Origin: Diadema setosum
Taxonomy: Eukaryota > Echinodermata > Echinoidea > Diadematoida > Diadematidae
DNA: 64,000 nucleotides
Assembly: GCA_033980235.1 (NCBI GenBank)
Contig: CM067064.1
Location: 30,512,170 to 30,576,169, forward strand
Direction of reading: 5' to 3'
Positions within the stretch are counted from its first letter, which is position 1, and each line of letters begins with the position of its first letter. The translations under genes and the position numbers were made by a program. The notes below the pieces were generated by a model, which was not told the origin of the DNA, ran no database searches, and saw nothing but the letters and a program-made list of their open reading frames with translations. This document shows, one piece after another, positions 47,651-60,860 of the stretch.

Positions 47651-48465
47651 TTGTCAGTGTGTATACCAGAATTAGATAGTTAGAGACAGATCTAGACACA
47701 GGGACATACTGAGTTGGATGACACAGTATATATGTGTGCGTATATATATATATATATGTGAGTGATATGAGTGTGTGTGTCTGTGTGTGTTTGAGTGTGT
47801 GAGTTTGTGTGCATGTGTGTATGTGCATGTGTGTGTGTGTGTGTGTATTTGTGTTTGCATTTATGCACACAGACACTGTGTCAGAATGTGAAGAGAGGCA
47901 TTGCAGGTTGTCAAATTGTCGGTGCGTACTCCGTGCCGTTGGTACGTACATTTGTGAGTGTGTCAAGCTGGCTGCGACCGGGCTTAGATACTCGTTTGCA
48001 TTCTTCCCCATCGACTTGCACACGAGCCCTTTCAAAGTATAGAAACTAATCCACCGCAAAAAACTGTCGACACAAGTTCGACATCTTTTCGTCTTTGTCG
48101 CATATTTTCAGGTTTGTTCGATGCAGTACGTCCCTCCAGTACACATATTTATGAAAAACATTTATCTGCTTTTTAATGATTTCTTTTTAATCACTTTGTA
48201 AAATAGAGTTTTAGATAAAACCCAATTTCAAACTTTTAATGAGATAGAGACTCTGCAGGCATAAGTAAAGGGAAGATAAGGGGGGGGGGGGAAGGGAATG
48301 ACGAGTTATCACGTAGTTGGTAATTGGAGGGGTGATAGTAATGGTGAATTAATGTGAGGATTTCTCTTTGTTTGTTGTGTCCCCAGATGGGTGTTCATGA
48401 AGTGTGTGAAGTTCCTACACACTGATCTCCTGCATTTCACTTGCTTGTATTTAGGGGATTGCAGC

Positions 48466-48506
<41 letters not shown>

Positions 48507-50446
48507 TTTGCGAGAGGAAAAGAATAGGCGTCTTCAGTATTCATGCACGCAATTCTATATCTTTTCGCCCCCATTACACCCCCCCCCCTTCCCCCCCCCC
48601 CCCTCCCTCACCCCTTCTGCCTACTCCCAGGTTTCTATAATGTAAACGATTTTAGCTCCAGTATGCAGGATCTCATTGTCCTATAAAAATTGATCAGTTC
48701 TGATATTCATATTTAATCGTACAAAGATGACTAGGAGTATGTCGAACAAAGCCCTAACATTTATTACAACTCATGATGATTGGCCGTTCTCATGTGAAAT
48801 TTGGCTTGCGTCTATTTAATAAAGAAATGTTAAGTTTGTCTGTATAGCCTGTAATGGCAGCATTACTTGTTGAGGTGAAATATCAATTATTCTTATCACG
48901 GCAATATTGTACCTGTAAAATGTCCAGAAAATGTCCTTTTTGACGTGTATCATCATTTTGTGGGATGGTTGGCTTGGTGTGACAATTTCAAGCAAACAGT
49001 AAAATTTTCAATGTTTTTTTTTTTTTTTTTTCTGTATTGCATTATGTAAAGTTTGGTTTATAAAGAATGCAATGTTTATATTCATGTTGCCGCTAAATGA
49101 CTTCGTAGCCCCATCCATGCATTTTTGCGTCTTCATTTCAGTGTTGCAACCGTGAAATATTTATTGAGCACTTGGAATAATCAGTGGTGCAGATTTATTT
49201 TAAAATGATATATATATATATATATACTCATTTATTATCTAAATCTGTGCACATTTCTCATTCAAATGATACCAAATTGATTATTTTCTGCCCATTTAAT
49301 CCTTCTGCAAATTTTGTTTGAATGCAAAGTAGAGATTTGAATTTGTGAAACTATGATAATGCAAACGGGTAGAAAAAAGAAAGTAGCAGAAATTTTTATG
49401 CAAACATGATCTTGAAATGAGAATGTCACAGTTCTTAAGAGCAAAATTCAGAAGCAGTCAACGCTAGGGAAAAATACAGCAACGTGCTTCTCTGCTGTTT
49501 AATGGGCATTATGGCTGCCATGGTTATTAGGGAATGTCACCTCAATTCCCCAGCAGCCATTGAATAGGCTGCATATTAACCTCGCAACTTTGTGTATTGG
49601 AAATTATATATATATATATATATTTTTTTTTTTTTTACACCCTGTTTTAAATCTATTAGGTGCTCTTCAAATTTGTATCATGCTAGCAGGCCAGTTCCAT
49701 TTCTGTAGTAAGAGAATTTTTCATAATACTTTTCTGGGTGGAAAAAATGGAAAAAAAAAAATTACTGGTTTAGCTTGTCATTTTATTCTGTGGTAGAGTG
49801 AGTTTGATATCCGTAATATCCTCCAATGCATTGAATACAATGTATTTCAACTACCAGAAAGCACTTCTCCCCCTTTTCTTATTGTCAACTTCGTCTGGGA
49901 AAGTATGGTTTTTAATTTCTTTATTTCGTATGATATATGTAGCACTTCCCTTTCTTACTTGCCACACCAAGTACGCATCATACATGCATTTTGCTCTCAA
50001 TATTTTTCCCCAAAAAATTAAAAGCGATAAGTGAAATGGAAAAAAAAAAAATGGAACAATATATGTTCGATGAAGAAATGTAATTCAAGAAGAATTAAGG
50101 GCTTATGAACTAGTGTGAGAAAAATGAAATTTTGTAGTTAGATATTTCACATATATCCCTCTCCGCCTCATTTTATTGTTTTTGTTTTTGTTCTTTTGTT
50201 TTTTGTTTGTTTTATTTCTGTTATCAGATTTGGTCCCGCTAAGTGAGCAGCATATAGTGTTGTAAACCTACAGTGGTAGTGTCCAGTACAGAGATGCAGT
50301 GCCAATTATAGCCACCACAGCTTTTCTCTATTAGTGATGCATTGCGATGGGCAACTCGTCCATTTATTTGCAGATGATTGAGAGTGTTAACAAGCGAGAA
50401 ATTTCCGAAATTATGAAGGTGTCTTGGTGAGAAAACTGGCCCTGGT

Positions 50447-50482
<36 letters not shown>

Positions 50483-51731
50483 GACGAGCATGTCGTGGGC
50501 CGTCTGTTTTTAAAATCTGGTGTGGTAGCGTAGACGTTTTATGAAGTGAAAAACAATCTTTTGAACAGCATTTTTAGGACTGGCAATTTTATATAAAACT
50601 GTGCAGTGAGAATTAGGAAGGATGGATGAAATTTTGTACATACTGATGATATATTTTTCTCACCAAAACAAAAAAAAAAAGAAAAGAAGAAAAAGAGATG
50701 ATGAAACAAAAAAGACTTTGAATATTTGATGATTCTGCTTTAGTTTTGCATAAGATATTATAGTAGCAATAACAGAATATATATTACAACTTTTCTGAAA
50801 AAAAAATGAAAATACACCACCAGGACATAGTAAGGATCTATTTATATGCAAGGATTATGATGACTGTTTTTTGTACATACATTGGTTCATGTCCAGATGG
50901 AGATTAAACTGAAGACCTCAGAGATATCGTGTCGTTTGCATTCTTTGCGTGGATGGGTCAAGAGTGTTTATTCTTGTTTCACCATCAGTATGCTGTGTGT
51001 TTACTGTGAATGCAGAGATATATGCGGTACATTCATTTTCGCAGATTCCGTGCTACTCTTGGCTGGCGTGAATTCTTAAGTCCGCAAAAATACCTTCATA
51101 GTGAGTGTTTATTTTATGTGCATTTTGAATGGGTTGAATTGTACATTTTGTCAGCTGATGATAAATATGTCTGTGTGTGTATAGGCAAGCAGCTTTTTGT
51201 AATGGATTGTGTGTGTGTGTTCTGCAATCAAATGTGTGTGCTTGTGTAATTGAAGCGTGATGTGTATACAACGGTACGCATGTTGCAGTAGTATAAGTGC
51301 GCAGTAGTAAATGCAAGGAAATGTCAATTTTTTCTGTGGATTTGGAGAGAACATACGTTTAGGCAATTGTGCAGCATGAATTTAAGAACCTGTAAATACG
51401 ATGTTTGTTTTTGAGCCGCTCAGTGTAAAATTCTAATGGCATGAGAATAGCAATGCTTATACAATGCATATCTTTGTATCATAGACTGTTCACACTTGTG
51501 TCCGAGTCTAGGAGGGAATATTGTGAAGTGATTTTCTCCTCAAATTTGCTACAACACTTAAGGACAGACAGACAGACAGACAGACAGACACAAACACATA
51601 TAATAAAGCAGGCACTACTTTGGGAAACACTTCCACATCAGAAGAGAGAAAAAGAGCAAGCTTTTGGGCAAGACAAAACAAAGTTAAAAGAATGTCGAGA
51701 GATGAGGGAACACTAGTTACAATACGTTCGG

Positions 51732-52236
51732 ACGGTGATCCTTAACCTCAAGGATAAGCTCTGGCCCCCTTACTACGATGCGCATTCACAGGACGAAGCT
51801 TATCCTCAAAAGTAGCTATAGTGCACTCTCGTTATAACGAAATTCTGGTTACTGCGAAATAAATAATTCTGGCAGCAACATCATCGGCTCTATGTTTTTT
51901 ATTGTTTATTTGTTAGGTTTATATCATGAAATTTCGATTAAACGAAAGAAAACTACCGGTCCCGAGGACTTCGTTATAACAGGAGTCCACTGTATCCTCG
52001 AGGATAGGCTCACTGGCCCCCATAACTACACTTATCATCAAGTTCTGTCCACAAGATGCTTAACTACGAGTGGAGACCCCCCCCCCCCCCCCCCCCCCCC
52101 CACAGCTCGTCGATAGGGCACTAACCCCGAGATTTCTAGTTAATTTCAAAGTTAGCTATTAATGGGTGTATCTACACAGTGCTAAACTATGAGCTTATCC
52201 TCGAAAATAGCTATCCTCCAGGTTAAGGATCACCGT
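51732..52236. mobile_element. TIR element with perfect 17-bp ends, carrying a nested element
   Basis: ACGGTGATCCTTAACCT at 51732-51748 is exactly inverted at 52220-52236. Subterminal ggataagctc-type words recur in both orientations. A second TIR element is inserted at 51819-51992, and a C20-type run lies at 52078-52100. Confidence 0.85.
51819..51992. mobile_element. Nested MITE with gttataacgaa termini and TA target site
   Basis: The left end tagtgcactctcgttataac and the inverse of the right end, cagtggactcctgttataac, match for about 25 bp. TA flanks both sides (51817-51818 and 51993-51994), as in Tc1/mariner-type insertion. Confidence 0.8.
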
Positions 52237-52239
52237 TTA

Positions 52240-52397
52240 GGCCCCATTTCATAAAAGTTGATATGACAGCGACTCTTGCTGGAGTGGCAATTGTCATGGT
52301 AATGATACCAACCCAGCTTCCAGATTGGCTGTTGCTGTGTGAAGTTACCATTCCAGCAAGAGTTGCTATCCCAACATCTTTTATGAAATGGGGCCCT
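52240..52397. mobile_element. 158-bp MITE, ggccccatttcataaaag family
   Basis: ggccccatttcataaaagtt is inverted at the right end (cttttatgaaatggggccct), and gactcttgctgga pairs with tccagcaagagttgc further in. It sits three bases from the preceding TIR element. Confidence 0.85.
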
Positions 52398-54100
52398 GAA
52401 TGTAACTACTGACATGAAAAAGGAAAAATGTCTTCCATCTTGAATAAGTTCCACTTCATCCCGACACTTTTTGCACCTGGATACACTGAGAAATCTGATA
52501 TAACAAGGTAATTGTCATGGTTTTTAGGTCTTCATTATATTAAGGTTTCCTTGTATCTCACTGAGACAATTGAAATGATTACCTGTCAAATATCAGGGCT
52601 TTTTTTTTTTCAGGATTCAAAGGAGGTAAAGGTGTACTAGGAAGGACGACACAAATATAAAGAAAACACATCAAAATAATTTCAAGTTTGTATATATTTT
52701 AATCATTTATGCATAAAAATTGTGCCGATCTCTACCTTGTAACTATAACAGACATGAACAGAGAAATGTTGTAGTATTACTCAACAGTATATCATGTGTT
52801 TGAAGTTACTCATTTGCAAAGTAATTTTTTTTCTTTACAATATATTCTGTGCAAAATAGGAAATGAGTATTTACAGCCATAATCATTTCAACACAAATAC
52901 ATACAAGAATCTATATACAATCAAAATGGCAACAGAATGTATTGACAATTCATACTCAACAAGTCGCCTACTGCTTAGTCCACACGGGTGCAATAAAGAC
53001 TCATTTCTCCTTCAATTTTTGCACCACTGCTTTGGCAAACGAAACACAACGGCTGATCATTTTGAAGAATCTTTAAGGGGAGTATAGTAGAAACATCACA
53101 AAGATAGCAGCCCCAGGATGCATTTGCCACACTGCTCTAATATCACAGAACCAACGTTGACTTAAAACAAACACTGACTTTAACGTCACGGCAACGGCAT
53201 CATACTCTCACAAGTACATAGTTTGTTATGAGACATACAAAAAAATGTTCTTTAACCTCCAACCCTCAACATAAGAGAGGGAAAGAGAGAAATATATTGA
53301 AGGGTTGCCTGTAATTTTTCTCAACCAGATGATTAATTTGCAAGGCACTTTTAAACTCATTCGGAAATGATTAAAAACTTGTGACAACTTCATGATCTGC
53401 AGCAAGTTAAAAAAAAAGAATGAAAATTGAGGATATGAATGAGGTAAAATGACATAATATCCTACTGTTTGTAACTTTCCACCCTGAGGGTACATGGGTA
53501 AATGTGAAAAAAAGAAGAAATATGTTTGCCATCAGCTTGAATTGAGATCACTTTTAAAGATCACGAGTTAAAAACAAAATGGTCGTTTCCTCAACTGGCT
53601 TCAGTTATTTAGAAGCAGGTTACGAGCTGAGTGCATGATTACAAATTTATTCTGAAAGCGGACACTTTTTGCATGATTATCATATTCATTAATTTTTTTC
53701 CTGGGGGTTGACGATTTCAGTGAACGTCGCCAGTTCATAATTTTGAAGATAGTATTCCTTTACGTATATCTTAGCATATCCCCAAGAAAAAAATAAGCAC
53801 TTGCATGTTCTATATTTGTGTCAGCGTTTTTGCCCCCCCCCCCAAAAAAAAAATAAAATAAAATAAAATTTAAACAAAAAAAAAAACTCTCCATACTGTA
53901 AAATATTCCACATAAAATGACTGTATGTTCCCCTTCCAGTAGAAGTACATGTACTTCTTGTGAGTGGGGAGACAAATCCCCCCTTCAATTTAAATTGGAG
54001 GCCTTGCATATTTTAAACCAGACACTCAAAATCTGAAATAATCTGTGAATCTTTTAGCACAAGCATTCCTGGAGGAACAGTACAGAGACCAGGACAGGGA

Positions 54101-54102
<2 letters not shown>

Positions 54103-54150
<48 letters not shown>
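54103..54150. repeat. (TG)n microsatellite
   Basis: A long uninterrupted TG repeat. Confidence 0.95.
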
Positions 54151-54698
54151 ATACCAAGAGTTAACATTTCATCACATATAGTGTAAGATTGACGTTATTT
54201 TGTACGTGTGTGTATAATGCAGTTTGTCTTTGTATGATGTTTTGTTTTCGTTTCTGTTAACGTTTCTGTTTCTGTGATATGAAATTGAACGAAATTTGAA
54301 TAAAGAATTATCCAAAAAGAAATCACTGTATACACAGTCATCAATATTTATAAATTTGTGTTATTTTGTGGGCTTGCGCATCACCACATTACACTTCTCA
54401 AAGCCTTTTTTGAGTAGCGCTAGCAAAGTATGCAGCCACTTCTGTACAGACGCTAGCTCATAATTTCCCTCGCAGACGCAAAGCACACAAGGACTTTCCA
54501 GCTTTTTCCAGCTTTTTTCCATTTCGAAGTTTTTGATCATGTACGTATAATCATTGCAGCATTGCTGACTAGACTTTTCACAGAAAAAAACAAAACAAAC
54601 AAACCCAGAGATGCAGTTAAGAGTATCATGTGAACTTTGACCCAAAAGAGGTAGCATTGCACACAAAAGGCATGGAATCCTACCACACATTCAATGCA

Positions 54699-54988
54699 GC
54701 ATAATCAATAAAGGTCATGGAGGAAATATACACAAAAAAAGGTTGTTGTTTTTGTTGGTTAATGAGACAGTATTAAATTCCATCACCTACCCTACATACG
54801 GGAAGGGGGGGGGGGTGTATTAAAGAGAAGAAACAAGAACAAGCATAATCAATAAAGGTCATGGAGGAAATATACACAAAAAACGGTTGTTGTTTTTGTT
54901 GGTTAATGAGACAATAGCAAATTCCATCACCTACCCTATGTACAGGAAGGAGGGGGGGGGGGGTGTATTAAAGAGAAGAAACAAGAAC
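54699..54988. repeat. 144-bp tandem duplication
   Basis: gcataatcaataaaggtcat starts at 54699 and again at 54843. The two copies differ by a few substitutions and by the length of an internal G run. Confidence 0.95.
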
Positions 54989-57159
54989 TTACATAGATAT
55001 TGACAATATTGGTTTCATTCCACAGGGAACATGATATTGTTTGACAATTCCTGTTTTCAGCCTGCAACATTTAGAACCAACTTCAACAGGGGTAAATACC
55101 TTGGGCTTTCGATCTTATTCTAGAATGGAGAAATTAATACCCTAATATAAAAGAAAACAACATCAACAAAGGTCTGCAAATATTTATTTTTAAAAAAATA
55201 GCAAATTCACCTTCAAATGACCAAAATGTCATGCTTCAATATAACAATATTGCACTTCTACGGAAATATGTAGAAATGTATACAGGAGAGCAGTGTACTG
55301 GTTGAGACTGACGTCCAAGACACATTTGTATTACATTTTAAAATCGAATGAATAAAGTGTATAATGACATGATCAACATTACAGGTATAATTTGTATATC
55401 TATGTACACACAAGATTGTACTATAACTCAAAATCATCTGTTCAGATGTGATACATATATTTCCCTTTGAAACTTTTTTGACAAAATTGGCATGTGTGAA
55501 TAGTTTTCCTCATATTTAAGCCATATTAAAGTTAGGAAAATGATAGGAAAGAACATTAAATAATCTTTCTGACTGCTATTTTAGAGAAGCTCTGTCCAAC
55601 TGCAACTGTCACCAGCAATTTTACATCTTCCAGACATACTCAGTAGGGTGTAGCTTTACACAAAAACATTGACAGGACAAGTACATTCCATGCAAAAATG
55701 TTATTTCACAAGTCTTTGATGCAGAAATAATTTTCCATATGACATGGTTTAGGGAAATCCATCGTAGGATTTTCAACGCAAGTCAGAATCTGAGTTACTC
55801 AAGTCTGTGACAACAGGCATTGCTATATATGGGAAAGGTTTTTCTTTTTTTCTTAAATAGAATAAATAGGAATGTCTTCTTTATAAAAACCTAAATGTAA
55901 TGGTTCATAAAAGACATCGTATACATGTATATATTAAAAAAAAAGAACAATTGCCATGCATGGAAATATGTTTTACAACCATCATAAACGAAAACATTAC
56001 CATACTGACTTTCTTCCAACGATCTGCACACTGTATTGGAAGTGGAATATGTTTCAACAACTTGTATCTAACTTGCAGTTCTATAACATAAGGTATCACA
56101 TTAGGCAAGTCTGGTCTTTATATTACAGCATCTATGACATGACTTGGTAGAAGTGGCCACGAAAGTGTGTATTAAATAAGAATCCTAAAAACTTATGAAA
56201 GAATGAAAGGGAGAAAAAGGTTGGAGTCTCAAAAGGCAGCCTCTTACAGACATTCACTCTGGGTCACTTTGACTAGTGATCCTAAGTCATTTTGACTAAG
56301 TTTCTGACTCCAAAATGAGTGTGACCACAATCAAAAATAAATGTATCATTCAGAAGATACAAAAAAAAAATAGTATATGACCAGTCAAAAATTATATTGA
56401 GAATAGAGTCAGAGCAACAAAAAAATAATTTTAAAAAATGCAACTGCCACCTATTGGCTTTCAAATTCACATGTTTAAAAAAAAGGATAGAAATTGTTCC
56501 CGTGTCCTCAAAGCAAGAATACAGAATAGCAAAAGTTTGCTGGTCATATCTCATTTTGATACAGTATATGCGGAATGTGAATCCATCCAAATTCAACTTT
56601 CTGTTTTAGAAATGACAAAATACACACAGTCTCAAATGTTGCTTCTAGCAAAGTGAAAAGGAATTTTGCATGGAGAAAAACCCTTTTTGGAGAACGTTGT
56701 TGCTGGCAAGCTTAAGTGCAGAGAGTGGGCATTAAATCTGAAATGTACCAACAACAGGTTGTGACGTAATCTTAATATCATCAAAATTTATTCTATCGCA
56801 GATTGTAGCATTGGAGCTTGTTAGAAATGCTTTGATGACATGTGCACGGTACATTGTATCACACACTTGCATACCAGAGTGAAAACAATCAGGATAATTT
56901 TGACTTTCATGCCCGCCAATTTCAGCAGACTTCCCTCAATTATAATTTTGCAAGTGAGAGTATGATCTGTATGTATTTTAATATCTCTGTCTCAAGAAAA
57001 AAAAAAATCATGTGTTTCGATTTCACGCTAGTTTGCCAGGGTGCAAAATTCTGAAAATTTGCAAACTGAAATGAAATGACACATTAACATTATGTGAGAA
57101 AATGATACATGCTAGACACGCTTGAGGATGAATATCTGGGAATCGGGGCAAAGGTTCAA

Positions 57160-57210
57160 AAGCAACTGTAAAAGAAACTGTAAAAGCAACTGTAAAAGAA
57201 ATTGTAAAAG
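57160..57210. repeat. 12-bp tandem repeat
   Basis: aactgtaaaaga and close variants occur four times in a row. Confidence 0.85.
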
Positions 57211-57294
57211 AAATGGGGAAAAAAAAAATTGAATTATCTAGACTTTTGAAGAAATTGACACAAACTAAGGACTAAGGGATGTTTTGATCTTTGT

Positions 57295-57325
<31 letters not shown>

Positions 57326-60300
57326 CACCATCTTCTGGTATTGGTCCCATCATATATAAATAAAGATCAACTTCAAAAGTACATCGATTTGAAAACATCA
57401 TCTTCTTTTTTTTTTACCACACACTTTTTCTCTGTTGTTGTTGTTGACACAGACCTAAATGGCTACAGACTCACAACAAAATTTTCAGCAAGCATGTTGA
57501 GCACCAAGAAGAAAACATTTAACGTTGGCAATAAGGCATACTTTATATCATTCAACAGGAACTTAGTATTTCATATTTTCATACTTAATAGCAAGCATAT
57601 ATGCCCCGATATCTAATGGTACATCTACAACCATGGCAAAGTTACAGCTAAATAAAGTTGCATCGCATGAGAATCTCTCTGCCACTGGTCCAGAATATTT
57701 GATCATGAATGAAGTAAAATTCCCAAAAGAGAACATGATTAGGTAAACCAGCTTATAAGCAAGCAAAACTAGGGTACCCTTGCCACTTAAGACTATGCAC
57801 TGTAAAAGCTACATGTGTACAAACATAAATGCCAATATGTGGGGACAACATACTATATGTGAACACAATTTCTTTCCAGTGAGTAACAGTGAAGCTATCT
57901 GATCTAAAACAAATTGGATCTCAAGGCAATATTGGCAGAAACAACGCATGGAGGTTTGTGTTACACACATAGAGCGTTCTTCATGATTACCGGTACGTTG
58001 ATGGAATGAACAGTCAAAAAAAAAGGAAAATTGTGTATGGTCTCCAAAAACTGTTAATTGCAATTGTCACACATAGCCTAATGGCATCAATGAAAATGTT
58101 CCATACGATTGCAGTATAAACATCTACGTGAATCTATGTATAAATATCTCGAATTAGGCCCAGTTCCAGACTAGCCCAGACAGACGTACGATTTGTAAAG
58201 AATCGCCACAGCTCAGCGTCGACATGATTGACATCAACACAAGATCAATATCCATCATTAAGCATCTGTTTACAACTGCCTGCAACACACACACACACCG
58301 CGGTTGACTTGCAATACGCAAAAAGGTACTGCATTTCTAGTATCACATAAAAATCTTACCTTTTGAGGAGGTCAAAATTGGCATCATCAAATATCTCTAT
58401 CCCCCTTGAAAAAATTATTTAAAAAGGGGAAAGTGGTATTTTTCTTAAAAATGGTTTGCTTTCATAGTAGTTGCATGGTGACATATGTCAATGGCTGTCA
58501 ATTTTCTTTATTAAATTACAAATGATTATTTATCCACACTGTTGCTGGCAGAAGATGTATCATTGTATTAGTCAAATGTGAAAAATTAGTAGTAATGATT
58601 GTATTTGCATAAAATGCAATTGAAGGGAAACTGGGCAAGGAGTGCACAGGAGAGTGGAAAAAAAAAATCACATTCAAAATGTTGATATTTATAGATGAAA
58701 GTGATGCTTAAATGCAAGAAGTGAAATATCTATATTGATCATGACAAAAATGTATCATACTTCCATTGTTTGATTGCTGTTATGTCATTCGTGGGGTCTT
58801 GCGAGAAATTCTCACGAAATTTGCTAATAGTTCTGAAGGCGAAACTTATATAGCTTTAGAGCTTATAGCTTACAAAGTTAGAGTTTATTTTGCCACTTTA
58901 CAGGTTCCATGATTGCGATCTACTCTAGAAATAGTTTCAATGCTCTGTACCCTCGTTATCACAATGTGACAAGCGATAAAAGCAGTGAGAGTAACATGTG
59001 TGCATCATATACTGACAAAACAGCAAAATATGTATTTCACCACAATCTATCCTTAACATTTCCTATACATAACCACATAGTTCGATCACAATTCACCAAG
59101 TCTTGTACAGAACATTATTCCTTTATAAAATATAGAAATTTCATATGTATATATAAATATGATAGTATTCTCTATTATTTTTATTTTTTGTTCATATCAT
59201 ATGATATCATTGAAAATAAGAATACATTCGTGAGAAACATTTTTTTTTTCCTGCTCCTTGCAGACAGAAAGAAGCATTTTCAATCACTTGAATTGCCCGA
59301 ACAGTTTTGAGCAAGTGCAAGACAAGCACATGTACATGTATGCACAATACTAAATCTGATAGGCATAGCACTTTGGGGAAAATCAAAGAAGCTAATCAGT
59401 ATCACATGCGTGAACCTCGTGTAGAGCTGATGTAAGGAATGTTTTGTGTTTCTTTCTCCAGGAGTAGCAAAGACTGTACAGCATACAAACACCACTTTGC
59501 CGCAAAATGTCCCATCAGCTTTCAAGACGTGTTGTGATCAAAGCTACATTTAAATTCTAGTTCGTACTTTAAAAAAGACAGGCAACGAAAATTTTCTGTG
59601 AGTTTAAGCTGCACAGCATGTGCCATGAAGATATTTTGTGCTGCTTTGGTTGCATGAACTAAAGACTTTATGTACTTTGATGCCAAGAGCAAACCGCTGA
59701 AATTAATAACAAAGAAAAACAAGACAGCAAATTACAGAAGACTGACTGTGCAGTTGTTCAGCACTACACATAATGTACATGTACTCTCATTTGTCAAGAG
59801 TGGTATATTAGTTCATGGGTTAACAACTACACAATTCAATTGCTAATATCAATGAGACATTAGCCACATACATCTACTGTACAATTTCCAAACATGGTCA
59901 AACATATTTCAAGTGAAGTTCTTTTAAAATAGATACACTGTGTAGATTGAACCAAATTAGAGGGAAATGCATTGATCTTAAGAACAAAATATTTTGCGGC
60001 TGATATGGCGGGAAAAAAAAAGACACAAAAACTGATAGTTCTTCATTTAACTCATTCTGGTCGACCTCTCAACTGCACAAATTCTCCTAAATATAAGTAG
60101 TCCTTCATGTCAGAAAACCAAACAGCAGAAATACAAGTAGGATGAAGACCCGTGTCACTTTCATGCAGGTCCTTTCCTCCCGAAAGTCCAAGAACTCTTG
60201 TGGAAATCGGAACGCTCGTCTGTCTTTTCTCGGAGCAGCCCCATTGATCCTCTGATCTCAAAGAGCGCATTCTCACAAATGCGATGGCTCCCGCACAAAA

Positions 60301-60734
60301 ATTGTTTCAGACTGTGCCCCTTGGGCGTGGCATTTTGAAGAACGGTTGATCGATACCGCTGTCTAGAACTGTGACATTTAAGCAATGCATCAGCCTCACA
60401 TTGCTGGAAGTAACTCAAATATTGATTTCTCCTAGCTCTACGAACAAAAATACAAACAAACAAACAGTCAAAACAACCTGCAGCAACGATGACGAGATTG
60501 TGATACTATTCCAGGAGATGGAGTTGGACCAGACAAACGCGCAAAGCTGATGATGATTGCTTTCCAATCTTGCTTGTTTCACACATCCAATATTTCATAT
60601 ATTTTTTTTAATGTTTTTCTTTCAATAAACAAAAACTATTTCTTTTCTTTGTTTTTTTTTTTGTAAACCAGCAGCAAACAAGAGATATTTAAAGAGCAAC
60701 GTGTCTAGCGTAGAGTCTGGTCTAGGAGCCATAG

Positions 60735-60860
60735 TCAGACCAGACTGGCGGACCCGGCCGACAAGCGATTCCTGTTCCTCTCGTTTTGCTCCTCTTGCTC
60801 GGAATGGGTCATCTGGTTGTGGTTCCGCCGGTTGCCGTCCCGTCTCATGGCCATGGTATA
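60735..60860 (-). CDS. Candidate last exon with PDZ-ligand-like C-terminus
   Basis: The minus-strand acceptor cgcacatccacag precedes 41 codons in phase 0 and a TGA. The peptide is hydrophilic and rich in Asn, Arg, Glu and Gln, ending SAGSASLV; Ser-Leu-Val fits a class I PDZ ligand. Third positions are about 85% G or C, as in the MKK exons. An alternative frame through the same exon is open longer, but its third positions are not GC-biased. The protein is not recognised. Upstream exons would lie beyond 60.9 kb, probably outside the window. Confidence 0.4.
   Translation of the reverse strand, partial: YTMAMRRDGNRRNHNQMTHSEQEEQNERNRNRLSAGSASLV

Larger units (their letters stand above)
47661..60734. 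other. Intergenic, no coding sequence recognised
   Basis: AT-rich DNA. It contains TG repeats near 47760-47850, 48472-48500 and 54103-54150, a 30+ base T run at 50450-50480, nested TIR elements at 51.7-52.4 kb, a tandem duplication at 54.7-55.0 kb and (CT)n at 57296-57325. Part of 52.7-60.7 kb may be the 3' UTR of the candidate minus-strand gene ending at 60735. Two overlapping minus-strand frames at 60052-60463 are open, but neither is recognisable. Confidence 0.5.

Noticed and set aside
60052..60463. Two overlapping minus-strand frames (74 and 100 codons)
   Set aside because: Both frames are open in the same GC-richer stretch and neither is recognised. An acceptor-like site exists near 60440, but the stretch would fall in the 3' UTR of the candidate exon at 60735.
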